From Bacillus atrophaeus (GTDB lineage: Bacteria; Bacillota; Bacilli; Bacillales; Bacillaceae), in the NCBI RefSeq assembly GCF_001584335.1, contig NZ_LSBB01000017.1, forward strand, positions 1 to 64,000: 64,000 bases of DNA, written 5' to 3'. The notes under the pieces were generated by a model. It was given only the letters and a program-made list of their open reading frames with translations. It was not told the DNA's origin and did not search any database. Numbering within the stretch: the stretch's first letter is position 1; every line of letters begins with the position of its first letter. Positions 55,730 through 64,000 of this stretch are shown here, one piece after another. The position numbers were made by a program, and so were the translations under genes.

Positions 55730-56719
55730 ATGGAACTGTTAAAACGTGAAGGCTTGTCATTAACCGAGGAAAAGGCGCTGTGGATGTATCAAAAGATGCT
55801 GGAAATCCGGGGATTTGAAGACAAAGTGCATGAGCTGTTCGCAGAAGGAGTGCTTCCCGGATTCGTCCATCTGTACGCCGGTGAGGAAGCAGTTGCAGCC
55901 GGCGTGTGTGCCCATCTGGATGATGGAGACAGCATTACGAGCACCCATCGGGGACACGGGCATTGCATTGCGAAGGGCTGTGACTTAAACGGTATGATGG
56001 CTGAGATATTCGGGAAATCTGCCGGGTTATGCAAAGGAAAAGGCGGTTCTATGCATATTGCTGACTTGGATAAAGGCATGCTTGGGGCGAATGGAATCGT
56101 CGGGGGCGGCTTTACGCTTGCATGCGGATCTGCGCTGACAGCTAAATACAAAAATACCAATAATGTAAGCGTTTGCTTTTTCGGAGACGGCGCGAACAAT
56201 CAGGGCACATTCCATGAAGGACTGAACCTTGCCGCGGTTTGGAATCTTCCCGTTATATTCGTTGCTGAAAATAACGGCTATGGAGAAGCGACGCCGTTTT
56301 CATATGCCTCAGCCTGTGATTCTATTGCAGACCGGGCGGCCGCTTATAACATGCCTGGTGTGACTGTGGACGGAAAAGATATTTTAGCAGTCTATCAGGC
56401 GGCGGAGGAGGCAGTTCGTCGGGCAAGAAATGGTGAAGGACCTTCTTTAATAGAATGTATAACGTACAGAAACTACGGCCATTTCGAGGGAGACGCCCAA
56501 ACCTATAAAACCAAAGAAGAAAAAGCGGAGCATCTTGAAAAAAGGGACGCTATTAAAGGTTTTAAAAACTATTTATTACAAGAGCAAACAGACGAGAATA
56601 AGCTGTCCGAGATAGAAAAACATGTGGCACATTCAATAAAAAAAGCAGTTGAATTCAGTGAGGAAAGTGCTTATCCGGGTGAGTCTGAGCTGCTGACAGA
56701 CGTATATGTATCTTATTAA
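55730..56719 (+). CDS. acoA: Acetoin dehydrogenase E1 alpha subunit AcoA
   Basis: TPP-dependent E1 component that cleaves acetoin and transfers acetyl to the lipoyl E2. 329 residues, SD agaaggaggc. TPP-binding motif GDGANNQGTFHEGLNLA (about 154-170). First gene of acoABCL; 15 bases before acoB. Expression requires SigL and AcoR. Confidence 0.95.
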   Translation: MELLKREGLSLTEEKALWMYQKMLEIRGFEDKVHELFAEGVLPGFVHLYAGEEAVAAGVCAHLDDGDSITSTHRGHGHCIAKGCDLNGMMAEIFGKSAGLCKGKGGSMHIADLDKGMLGANGIVGGGFTLACGSALTAKYKNTNNVSVCFFGDGANNQGTFHEGLNLAAVWNLPVIFVAENNGYGEATPFSYASACDSIADRAAAYNMPGVTVDGKDILAVYQAAEEAVRRARNGEGPSLIECITYRNYGHFEGDAQTYKTKEEKAEHLEKRDAIKGFKNYLLQEQTDENKLSEIEKHVAHSIKKAVEFSEESAYPGESELLTDVYVSY

Positions 56720-56734
56720 AAGGGAGGAATTTAA

Positions 56735-57763
56735 ATGGCGAGAATAGTGAGCATGTCAGACGCGATCAATGAGGCCATGAAGCTTGCGATGAGAAATGAC
56801 GAAAACGTACTGTTAATCGGCGAGGATGTGGCTGGGGGCGCAGATGTGGATCATCTTCAAGATGATGAAGCATGGGGCGGCGTTTTAGGTGTCACCAAAG
56901 GACTTGTTCAGGAGTTCGGCCGCAGCAGAGTGCTCGACACGCCAATTTCAGAAGCGGGGTATATGGGTGCGGCCATGGCGGCGGCTTCAACAGGTCTCAG
57001 ACCGATTGCCGAGCTGATGTTCAATGATTTTATCGGCACATGCTTTGATCAGGTCATTAACCAAGGAGCCAAATTCCGTTATATGTTCGGCGGAAAAGCG
57101 CAGGTGCCGATCACTGTCCGCACCACATATGGAGCTGGATTCAGGGCGGCCGCCCAGCATTCACAGGCGCTCTACGGCCTTTTTACAAGCATACCCGGTC
57201 TGAAAACCGTTGTGCCGTCCAATCCTTATGATGCCAAAGGCCTTCTGCTTTCAGCCATTGAAGACAATGATCCGGTTTTCTTTTTCGAGGACAAAACATC
57301 GTACAACATGAAAGGCGAAGTGCCTGAGGAGTATTACACGATACCGCTTGGAAAGGCGGACATTAAGCGGCAGGGAACGGACGTGACGCTGTTTGCGGTT
57401 GGGAAGCAGGTGAATACAGCCCTTGAAGCGGCAGAGCAATTATCGGTCAAAGGAATTGAAGCGGAGGTTCTCGACCCGCGCAGTCTGTCTCCTCTTGACG
57501 AAGAAGCTATTCTGGTTTCTCTGGAGAAAACGAACAGGCTGATCATTATAGATGAAGCGAATCCCAGATGCAGCATCGCCACAGATATTGCGGCGTTTGT
57601 CGCTGACCAGGGGTTTGATTTGCTGGACGCACCGATAAAAAGAATCACTGCGCCGCACACACCTGTGCCGTTTTCACCGGTGTTGGAGGATATCTATTTA
57701 CCGACACCTGACAATATTGTAAACGTAACGTTAGAGCTGCTGGGTGAACCGCTGGCGAATTAA
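56735..57763 (+). CDS. acoB: Acetoin dehydrogenase E1 beta subunit AcoB
   Basis: 342 residues, SD aaagggagg. Transketolase-type pyrimidine-binding domain opening SDAINEAMKLAMRNDENVLLIGED, the ISEAGYMGAAMAAASTGLRP region, and C-terminal domain DPRSLSPLDEEAI. Forms the heterotetrameric E1 with AcoA. Confidence 0.95.
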   Translation: MARIVSMSDAINEAMKLAMRNDENVLLIGEDVAGGADVDHLQDDEAWGGVLGVTKGLVQEFGRSRVLDTPISEAGYMGAAMAAASTGLRPIAELMFNDFIGTCFDQVINQGAKFRYMFGGKAQVPITVRTTYGAGFRAAAQHSQALYGLFTSIPGLKTVVPSNPYDAKGLLLSAIEDNDPVFFFEDKTSYNMKGEVPEEYYTIPLGKADIKRQGTDVTLFAVGKQVNTALEAAEQLSVKGIEAEVLDPRSLSPLDEEAILVSLEKTNRLIIIDEANPRCSIATDIAAFVADQGFDLLDAPIKRITAPHTPVPFSPVLEDIYLPTPDNIVNVTLELLGEPLAN

Positions 57764-57779
57764 GAGGGGGGAGAAACGA

Positions 57780-58982
57780 ATGGCTGTAAAAGTGGTGATG
57801 CCGAAATTGGGAATGGCAATGAAAGAGGGAGAGGTATCCGTCTGGAATAAACAAGTCGGCGATGCTGTCGAAAAAGGTGAAAGCATCGCAAGCATCAATT
57901 CGGAAAAAATTGAAATGGAAATCGAAGCGCCTGAAAACGGCACTCTGCTAGATATCAAAGTCAAAGAAGGAGAGGGCGTTCCGCCGGGGACTGCGATTTG
58001 TTATATCGGTGAAGAGGGGGAGGCACTTCGGGAGAGTGAAAATGAAAAGCCTAAAAAGGAAGAGCAAAGTCCGCCGCAGAAAACAGAAAATAAAATCACC
58101 CGAGGCATTAAACAGGCGGCGAAAAGCAGAGTGAAAATCTCTCCTGTTGCACGAAAAATCGCTGAGAAAGCCGGTATACCGATCGAAACGCTCGAAGGAA
58201 CGGGACCCGGAGGCAGAATTGTCAAAGAAGATGTGTTAACGGCGCTTTCGGCGACATCCGAGCAAAAACCGGATGAAGCCGTCCATGAAGAAAAAGAACA
58301 AAAGCAGACAATGACACCGATGAGAAAGGTTATTGCCGAAAGAATGCACGCCAGCCTGCAAAACAGCGCCCAGCTGACGATCACGATGAAAGCAGATCTA
58401 ACGGACCTGCTCAGCCTGCAAAAGCAGCTTGCGTCCGCTGCCAAAGAACGCTTCGGCACTAAGCTGACAATCACGCATTTTGTATCAAGGGCGGCGGTGC
58501 TTGCATTACAGCAGCACCCGCAGCTAAACAGTGCCTATCAAGACGAACGGATCATCACATATTCTCATGTTCACCTCGGAATGGCGGTCTCCCTTGACCG
58601 CGGTTTGGTCGTTCCGGTCATTCGCCATGCTGAAAAGCTCTCGCTCATTGAGCTTGCCAAGCAAGTTTCAGAAAGCGCAGAAAAAGCCCGTCAAGGGAAT
58701 ATGGCAAGCGATAATCTGCAAGGTTCAACTTTCTCAATAACCAATCTGGGCGCCTATGGAATCGAGCATTTTACACCGATTCTAAATCCGCCGGAGACAG
58801 GGATTTTAGGTATAGGCGCAAGCTATGACACACCTGTTTACAAAGGAGAGGAGCTTGTCAGAAGCACCATTCTGCCGCTCAGCCTCACCTTTGACCACAG
58901 AACCTGTGACGGGGCCCCGGCAGCAGCATTTCTGAAAACGGTCAAAGAATATCTCGAGGAACCAGCCGGATTGATTTTATAA
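57780..58982 (+). CDS. acoC: Acetoin dehydrogenase E2, dihydrolipoamide acetyltransferase AcoC
   Basis: 400 residues from ATG 57780 (SD agaggggggag); the open frame starting earlier overlaps acoB. Lipoyl domain (1-78) with the lipoylated Lys in NSEKIEME. E3/E1-binding domain (about 117-153, SPVARKIAEKAGIPIETL). Catalytic domain (about 175-400) with active site DHRTCDGAP. Confidence 0.95.
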   Translation: MAVKVVMPKLGMAMKEGEVSVWNKQVGDAVEKGESIASINSEKIEMEIEAPENGTLLDIKVKEGEGVPPGTAICYIGEEGEALRESENEKPKKEEQSPPQKTENKITRGIKQAAKSRVKISPVARKIAEKAGIPIETLEGTGPGGRIVKEDVLTALSATSEQKPDEAVHEEKEQKQTMTPMRKVIAERMHASLQNSAQLTITMKADLTDLLSLQKQLASAAKERFGTKLTITHFVSRAAVLALQQHPQLNSAYQDERIITYSHVHLGMAVSLDRGLVVPVIRHAEKLSLIELAKQVSESAEKARQGNMASDNLQGSTFSITNLGAYGIEHFTPILNPPETGILGIGASYDTPVYKGEELVRSTILPLSLTFDHRTCDGAPAAAFLKTVKEYLEEPAGLIL

Positions 58983-59000
58983 AGAAAGCAGGTGAATATG

Positions 59001-60380
59001 ATGACACTGGCCATTATTGGCGGCGGCCCGGCGGGTTATGCAGCCGCCGTATCCGCGGCTCAGCAAGGCAGGCAGGTGATTCTCATTGAGCAAGGACAGC
59101 TTGGCGGAACCTGCCTCAATGAAGGCTGCATTCCGACAAAATCGCTGCTCGAAAGCGCGAATGTACTCGACAAAATCAAGCATGCCGAAACCTTCGGGAT
59201 TACACTACCCCATGGCAAGATCACTATTAACTGGGGAAACATGCAGAGCCGCAAACAGCAGGTCGCCGATCAGCTTGTACAGGGTGTGCAATTTCTGATG
59301 AAGAAAAATAAAATAAAGACAATTCAAGGTACGGCTTCGTTTCTTTCGGACCGTAAGCTCTCCATCCATCGGGAGGACGGGCGGAAGGAAATCGCAGAGG
59401 CCGAGCATGTGTTAATTGCTTCGGGATCTGAACCGGCCTCGCTTCCGTTTGCTCCGTTTGACGGCGAATGGGTGATTAACAGCAAAGACGCATTGACGCT
59501 TCCTGACATCCCAGACTCTCTCATGATTATTGGGGGCGGTGTTATCGGCTGTGAGTTTGCCGGACTGTTCGGCAGACTGGGAACGAAAGTCACCATCATT
59601 GAGGCCGCTGATCAGCTCATCCCGGCAGAAGACGCTGATATTGCCCGGCTGTTTCAAGAAAAACTCGAGGAAGAAGGCGTGGAGATTCACACCTCATCCT
59701 CTTTACAGCGGGTCGATAAAGCAGCTAAAACCGTCATATATAAAAGCGGCGGGCGGGAAGCCGAAGCGCATGCAGATTATGTATTGATTGCAATCGGCAG
59801 AAAACCCCGTATCTCTGGACTGGAGCTGGAGCAAGCCGGAATCAGCTTTTCCTCAAGCGGAATTCACGTGAATGAACATATGCAGACGAATATTCCTCAT
59901 ATCTATGCCTGCGGAGACGCAGCAGGCGGAATTCAGCTGGCGCATGCCGCGTTTCACGAAGGGGTGATCGCCGCTTCACACGCGTCGGGGCGCGATGTCA
60001 AAGTCAACGAGAGAGCGGTGCCGCGCTGTATCTATACCTCTCCGGAAATCGCCTGCATCGGAATGACAGAAAAACAGGCGAGACGCGAATACGGCCATGT
60101 GCAAATCGGCGAATTTCCTTTTTCAGCGAATGGAAAGGCTCTCATTAAGAATCAATACAGCGGTAAAATTAAGATTATAACCGAACCGGAATTCGGAGAA
60201 ATCATCGGTGTTTCCATGATCGGCCCGGATGTCACAGAACTGATCGGCCAGGCGGCAGCCATGATAAACGGAGAGATGACAGTTGATATGACAGAGCATT
60301 TTATCGCCGCGCATCCGACACTCTCGGAAACCCTTCAGGAAGCTCTGCTAAGCACGATCGGACTTGCGGTGCATGCATAA
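59001..60380 (+). CDS. acoL: Acetoin dehydrogenase E3, dihydrolipoamide dehydrogenase AcoL
   Basis: 459 residues from ATG 59001, six bases after SD agcaggtg; GTG 58992 and ATG 58998 overlap or crowd that SD. FAD motif IIGGGPAGYAAA, redox disulfide GGTCLNEGCIPTK, NAD motif IIGGGVIGCEFAG, and the C-terminal His-Glu pair in HFIAAHPTLSE. Reoxidises the lipoyl group. Last gene before the terminator. Confidence 0.95.
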   Translation: MTLAIIGGGPAGYAAAVSAAQQGRQVILIEQGQLGGTCLNEGCIPTKSLLESANVLDKIKHAETFGITLPHGKITINWGNMQSRKQQVADQLVQGVQFLMKKNKIKTIQGTASFLSDRKLSIHREDGRKEIAEAEHVLIASGSEPASLPFAPFDGEWVINSKDALTLPDIPDSLMIIGGGVIGCEFAGLFGRLGTKVTIIEAADQLIPAEDADIARLFQEKLEEEGVEIHTSSSLQRVDKAAKTVIYKSGGREAEAHADYVLIAIGRKPRISGLELEQAGISFSSSGIHVNEHMQTNIPHIYACGDAAGGIQLAHAAFHEGVIAASHASGRDVKVNERAVPRCIYTSPEIACIGMTEKQARREYGHVQIGEFPFSANGKALIKNQYSGKIKIITEPEFGEIIGVSMIGPDVTELIGQAAAMINGEMTVDMTEHFIAAHPTLSETLQEALLSTIGLAVHA

Positions 60381-60391
60381 GTAATACTGAT

Positions 60392-60423
60392 AAAACCTTC
60401 TGACAAAGTCAGAAGGTTTTTAA
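60392..60423 (+). terminator. Terminator of acoABCL
   Basis: AAAACCTTCTGAC (60392-60404) and GTCAGAAGGTTTT (60408-60420) form a perfect 13-bp stem with an aaa loop, followed by T. Confidence 0.95.
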
Positions 60424-60426
60424 TAT

Positions 60427-60440
60427 TGAAAGCGCTTTAT
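60427..60440 (+). promoter_or_regulatory. cre box (CcpA) in front of acoR
   Basis: tgaaagcgctttat matches 12 of 14 cre positions. In B. subtilis CcpA represses acoR, and through it the whole operon. Confidence 0.75.
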
Positions 60441-60496
60441 TTTTCCCCTACAATAAATGAAAAGGGCATTTTTCAAAAGGGAGGAGCGAACAAAGA

Positions 60497-62308
60497 ATGA
60501 ATTCGATCCCGAATGATCTGCAGGTTTGGAAGCGCTTTGTGAAAGAGGGAGTGCTTGATGAAGCCCGTCTCAGTAAACGGATTGCCGAATCATGGCACCG
60601 CTGCAAAAAGGCCGAGGTGAACCCTTATCAGAATAAAGGCCCCGCGGTGTTAGAGAAAAAGAAGCTCAGCGATCAGGCGGAAAAACATTCGCTATTCTTA
60701 AAGACCGCTATTCCATATTTAGAAAAACTCCGGCCTTTTTTAAAAGACATGGAAATGATGGGGCTTCTGATTGATGCAGACGGCGTTGTGCTGTCCTTGG
60801 AGGGCCACCGCCGCACACTGCATGAAGCACGGCAAATTAACTTTAGCAAAGGGGCGTGCTGGACGGAGCAGGCTGTCGGCACAAACGCGATTGGCACTGC
60901 ACTTCAAATCAGCGAACCTGTGGCAATTCAAGGGACAGAACATTATTCGCTCGCTTCCCATAATTGGAGCTGTTCAGCCGCTCCCATCCGTTATGAGGAC
61001 GGCCGCCTAGCCGGGATTATTGACATTTCGTGCCCGGCTCCCCGCGCTCAGCCATTTATGCTTGGGATCGCTACAGCCATCGCATACGCTGCGGAACGGG
61101 AATTGGCTGCCCAAAATCGCTTAGCAGAGCTGGAGCTGCTCAGCCATTTTTCCGGTATGGAATCCTCCCATGTGCCGGCCGTTCTTTGCAATGAGCAAAA
61201 TAAAATTATCGCCGCCAGTGTGCCCGTCCGTCATGCCATAACAGAATGGTGCGGAATGGCGCTTGCCGAAATAGAAGATCAAGGTTTTAAGATAGAAAAA
61301 GCCGTCACCGTGCAAAAAGGATACATCTGTTTCTATTTATCTGAACGGAAGAAAAAGCCGGCTTTTTTGTTCAAGGGGGCTGCGGGAATAAGCGGAAAAT
61401 TCCAATCCGTGCTCAAGGATCTCGAGCGCGTAGCAGCCGTCGATGCATCAGTTTGTCTGACAGGAGAAACAGGGACGGGAAAGGAAGTCGCCGCTCGTGC
61501 GCTGCATGAAAACAGTTCCCGCAAAAACGGACCGTTTATTGCCGTAAATTGCGGGGCCATACCCGCAGATCTCGTAGAAAGCGAGCTGTTTGGCTATGCT
61601 GAAGGAGCCTTTACGGGAGCGAAACGAAACGGTTATAAAGGGGTGTTTCAAAGAGCTGATAAAGGAACGATTTTTTTAGATGAAATCGGTGAAATTTCCC
61701 ATGCTATGCAAGTGGCGCTACTTCGGGTGCTCCAGGAGCGAAAAATCATGCCGGTAGGCGGAACAAAAGAAATCCCGATTGATATCAGAGTTGTAACTGC
61801 CACACACTGTGACTTGCGTAAGCTTGTCGAAAGCGGGAAACTGCGGGAGGATTTGTTTTACCGTCTTCATGTGTTTCCGATTCGGCTTCCTCCTTTACGA
61901 GAGCGACCCGAAGATATTCCCGCCCTCTTTGCCTGCTTTAAAGAAAAAAACAAGTGGAATGCAGAGCTTCCCCAAGAATTTCTGGAAACCTTGAAAGTGA
62001 TGGAGTGGCCCGGAAATATCCGCGAGCTGTTTAATGTATTTGAACGTCTTTCGATCATCTTTCCGGACGGCCGATTGAAAAGCCGCTCGCTCCCATCATT
62101 GCTTCAAGCGGCAGGACTCCCGACAAATCACGAGCGGGCAGAGAAGGACAGCGCCGCTTCACTTACACTCCGTGAACATATCCAAAAAAACATTATCATC
62201 AGCGCTTTGGAATCTACAAATGGAAACGTATCAAAAGCTGCTGAGATGACAGGCATTCCGCGCAGCACATTTTATAAACGGCTTAAGAAATTCAAGGTGT
62301 CGCCATAG
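60497..62308 (+). CDS. acoR: Sigma-54-dependent activator AcoR
   Basis: Enhancer-binding activator of acoABCL that responds to acetoin. 603 residues, SD aagggagg. N-terminal GAF-like sensor (about 60-290, including [20 protein letters not shown]). AAA+ domain (about 300-525) with Walker A GETGTGKE, the sigma-54 contact loop GAFTGA, Walker [10 protein letters not shown] and the second region of homology AENR-like [11 protein letters not shown]-terminal Fis-type HTH ([20 protein letters not shown]). Confidence 0.95.
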   Translation: MNSIPNDLQVWKRFVKEGVLDEARLSKRIAESWHRCKKAEVNPYQNKGPAVLEKKKLSDQAEKHSLFLKTAIPYLEKLRPFLKDMEMMGLLIDADGVVLSLEGHRRTLHEARQINFSKGACWTEQAVGTNAIGTALQISEPVAIQGTEHYSLASHNWSCSAAPIRYEDGRLAGIIDISCPAPRAQPFMLGIATAIAYAAERELAAQNRLAELELLSHFSGMESSHVPAVLCNEQNKIIAASVPVRHAITEWCGMALAEIEDQGFKIEKAVTVQKGYICFYLSERKKKPAFLFKGAAGISGKFQSVLKDLERVAAVDASVCLTGETGTGKEVAARALHENSSRKNGPFIAVNCGAIPADLVESELFGYAEGAFTGAKRNGYKGVFQRADKGTIFLDEIGEISHAMQVALLRVLQERKIMPVGGTKEIPIDIRVVTATHCDLRKLVESGKLREDLFYRLHVFPIRLPPLRERPEDIPALFACFKEKNKWNAELPQEFLETLKVMEWPGNIRELFNVFERLSIIFPDGRLKSRSLPSLLQAAGLPTNHERAEKDSAASLTLREHIQKNIIISALESTNGNVSKAAEMTGIPRSTFYKRLKKFKVSP

Positions 62309-62366
62309 AATATTTTCATGTGTTCAAGGAAACGTTACCTTTATATTGAAAAAGGAGGCTGGAACA

Positions 62367-62546
62367 TTGGACACACAGCGAGCAATAGAAATTGCTGAGT
62401 CCGCCGAAATGGCGAATGTCACATATAATGGAGTTCCGATCTATATTCAGCATGTAGACGAAGACCACGGAATGGCGAGAATCTTTCCGCTGGATGAGCC
62501 CCAGAAGGAACACGAGGTTTTGTTAACCAATTTAAAAGAACATTAA
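62367..62546 (+). CDS. sspH: Small acid-soluble spore protein H
   Basis: 59 residues from TTG 62367, with SD aaaaggaggc; earlier codons in the frame overlap the SD. The segments AIEIAESAEMANVTYNGVPIY and IQHVDEDHGMARIFPL are the SspH family signature. Minor SASP made in the forespore. It lies 58 bases after acoR and is likely transcribed on its own late in sporulation. Confidence 0.92.
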   Translation: MDTQRAIEIAESAEMANVTYNGVPIYIQHVDEDHGMARIFPLDEPQKEHEVLLTNLKEH

Positions 62547-62558
62547 TTGTCAGACTGC

Positions 62559-62597
62559 AAAAACCGGTCCTGCTAATACTAGCAGACCGGTTTTTGT
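62559..62597. terminator. Bidirectional terminator between sspH and yfjF
   Basis: AAAAACCGGTCcTGCTA pairs with TAGCAGACCGGTTTTT around atac (one bulged base), with A- and T-runs on the two sides. Confidence 0.93.
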
Positions 62598-62603
62598 GAA
62601 AAA

Positions 62604-62930
62604 CTATCCTCTCGGAGCAAAAAGCATGACGCCGACTCCGAAGAGACAGATCAATGCCCCCGCCCAGTCATACAGATCAGGCGTTTTTCGATCAATAAGC
62701 CAGCCCCACAGCACGGCCAGCACGATAAATACGCCTCCGTAAGCGGCATATATACGGCCAAATGAAGGGAACGTCTGAAACGTCGGAAGAACGCCGTAGA
62801 CAATGAGAATCAGCGCCCCGGCAATCCCATACCCAACCGGTTTTGTCTCCCTAAGCCACAGCCAAATCAAATACCCGCCGCCAATCTCCGCTGCCCCTGC
62901 TGCGAGAAACAAAAGAATCGACAAAAGCAT
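62604..62930 (-). CDS. yfjF: UPF0060 membrane protein YfjF
   Basis: 108 residues from ATG 62930 with SD ctaggag at 8 bases; the upstream GTG is closer than optimal. Four helices. UPF0060/YnfA family (AAEIGGGYLIWLWLRE, AAYGGVFIVLAVLWGW, GALICLFGVGVMLF). DMT-like small membrane protein of unknown substrate. Confidence 0.92.
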   Translation of the reverse strand: MLLSILLFLAAGAAEIGGGYLIWLWLRETKPVGYGIAGALILIVYGVLPTFQTFPSFGRIYAAYGGVFIVLAVLWGWLIDRKTPDLYDWAGALICLFGVGVMLFAPRG

Positions 62931-63013
62931 TTGCAGCACTCCTAGTTACCAGTGATCGTTATTTCTCTTATTATATAGTAACAAGCAGTTATGAGGAGGG
63001 GCGATTGAAGAAA

Positions 63014-63571
63014 TCACAGTTTCGGGTTATTTTCAAATTCTTTTAAATACACATTTCTCTGGACTTCAGTAAACTGGCTGATCCAATTGGTTTGCGCTTC
63101 ATTATTCATATGGGGCAGTATGTATCGCTCAACGGCTTCGAAAAACAAAGGGTTAGGAATGATGTTCCAAGTAGGAATTTGAATCATCTTATTTTCAACT
63201 GTTTGAATCATGATATCTTCTAAAAAAATCCCTTTTACACTGGTCTTATGTCGATTCATTTCAATCTTCTTAATGTCTTTGAATTCTACGGTGTGTCTAT
63301 CAGTAAATATTTCACCAGCTTCTCCTGTTTTCAATCGAAAGATCACATTTCCTCGCTTTGTAAATGCCGGAAACAAGATGATAAATAGATATAAACAAAA
63401 CAAACTGAATATCAATCCGGCAGGTATTGCTATCAAATAATATTTCGTCTGAAAGGTAATTCCCATATAAAAGAGCCATAAACAAGCTAAGCCCATACCG
63501 CCAGAGGCGGCAAATGCCCAGATTCTAAAGAACATTCTGCTTCTGACTTCAATGATTTCACTATTTTTCAA
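63014..63571 (-). CDS. DUF5381-like membrane protein
   Basis: 185 residues, SD aaaaggagaag. Two helices at about 14-36 and 42-66, then a PH-like cytoplasmic beta domain (RGNVIFRLKTGEAGEIFTDR, KKIEMNR) and a helical tail. Resembles B. subtilis YfjD/YfjE (DUF5381) next to an LXG-type toxin locus yfjA-yfjC; the exact orthologue is uncertain. The upstream gene ends 13 bases before it, so the two share an operon. Confidence 0.75.
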   Translation of the reverse strand: MKNSEIIEVRSRMFFRIWAFAASGGMGLACLWLFYMGITFQTKYYLIAIPAGLIFSLFCLYLFIILFPAFTKRGNVIFRLKTGEAGEIFTDRHTVEFKDIKKIEMNRHKTSVKGIFLEDIMIQTVENKMIQIPTWNIIPNPLFFEAVERYILPHMNNEAQTNWISQFTEVQRNVYLKEFENNPKL

Positions 63572-63584
63572 TGGTCTTCTCCTT

Positions 63585-63998
63585 TTAAGAATTCAGGTTG
63601 ATGTTCTTTTCAAAAATGATTTCTTTGACATCATTTTTATGAGCAGGCACGATAGAAAATTCATTTTGAGTGATGCCGGTTACAAGCCATGTAAAGCGGT
63701 TGCCTGGAATAACAAATGCCATTTTTGCCACTTCCGGCGTGTTGTCTTTATCGTACAGAAGATGCATCATCGTATCCATTTTTCCTTTGCGCAAAGACAG
63801 ATCCTGCACAAACTGAGATACGCCTTCTCGGTTACCATGCTTATCAAGGAATTCCATCATACGTGATTGGTTCTCGGAAACGCCCTCAAGGAGCTGTTCA
63901 AATTCCTCAGATGTAAGTGTCAGGACCGGACCGCTCTGTTCTTCTGATTCTATTATATGTAAAAATTCGGATGTTTTTGCATATAATTCTTCTTTGGA
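63585..63998 (-). CDS. Uncharacterised protein, 3' part (5' end outside window)
   Basis: The frame is open without a start from the right edge (SKEELYAKTSEFLHIIESEE...) through ATG 63860 to the stop at 63585, giving 137 visible residues. The internal ATG has no SD and is not the start. Helical N-terminal part and a beta-rich end (AFVIPGNRFTWLVTG..., FEKNINLNS). By position it corresponds to the yfjC region of B. subtilis, but I do not recognise a domain. It lies 13 bases before the DUF5381-like gene on the same strand. Confidence 0.7.
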   Translation of the reverse strand, partial: SKEELYAKTSEFLHIIESEEQSGPVLTLTSEEFEQLLEGVSENQSRMMEFLDKHGNREGVSQFVQDLSLRKGKMDTMMHLLYDKDNTPEVAKMAFVIPGNRFTWLVTGITQNEFSIVPAHKNDVKEIIFEKNINLNS

Positions 63999-64000
63999 AG

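Overview
The window is chromosomal DNA from a Bacillus subtilis-group bacterium. Gene order follows the citS-citT-yflP-citM to acoABCLR-sspH-yfjF stretch of the B. subtilis chromosome. Proteins such as Nos, LtaS, TreP/A/R, PdaA and AcoA/B/C/L/R read as close but not identical relatives of the strain 168 proteins. A B. amyloliquefaciens/velezensis-type species is my best inference; no search was run.

Layout. 1-1190: 3' part of a collagen-like protein and a decayed spacer. 1193-6812: citrate sensing and uptake (CitS/CitT, YflP, CitM with a cre box, YflN). 6931-14315: nitric oxide synthase, acylphosphatase, MOSC protein, small YflJ/I/H proteins, methionine aminopeptidase MapB, the GlcNAc PTS permease NagP with a NagR-type operator, and lipoteichoic acid synthase LtaS. 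14577-20527: YflB, the AgcS symporter YflA and the trehalose operon treP-treA-treR. 20570-26489: nitroreductase YfkO, the large LPxTG-like nucleotidase YfkN, and the stress protein YfkM behind a SigB-like promoter. 26551-32189: a minus-strand block of a LacI regulator, two paralogous MFS transporters, a YdiB-type quinate/shikimate dehydrogenase and a type I dehydroquinase. This gene set parallels the ydiM-ydiN-ydiB-aroD set of E. coli. 32589-46243: yfkK to yfjP core genes, with two unfamiliar genes (a four-helix membrane protein and a lipoprotein).

47829-54640 is the accessory hotspot. It lies immediately 3' of the rRNA methyltransferase-like gene yfjO. Three copies of a repeat (about 150-200 bp) carry the last bases of yfjO plus a terminator hairpin, and they divide the region into two cassettes. 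The first is very AT-rich. It holds a small orphan ORF, a gene broken by one in-frame stop, an FRG-domain protein, and a translationally coupled pair: a DUF4297/Cap4-like nuclease and a Rad50/SMC-like ABC ATPase with a central CxxC. This pair is the strongest candidate for an unusual system, a compact Lamassu/ABC-3C-type anti-phage defence module. The second cassette holds the dihydrouridine synthase yfjN. No integrase is visible.

54671-62308: a possible structured RNA, a DUF6884-like protein behind a perfect palindrome, then the acetoin dehydrogenase operon acoABCL with a -24/-12 promoter, a perfect 15+15 bp inverted repeat upstream and the sigma-54 activator AcoR. 62367-63998: sspH, yfjF, a DUF5381-like membrane protein and the 3' part of another gene running off the window.
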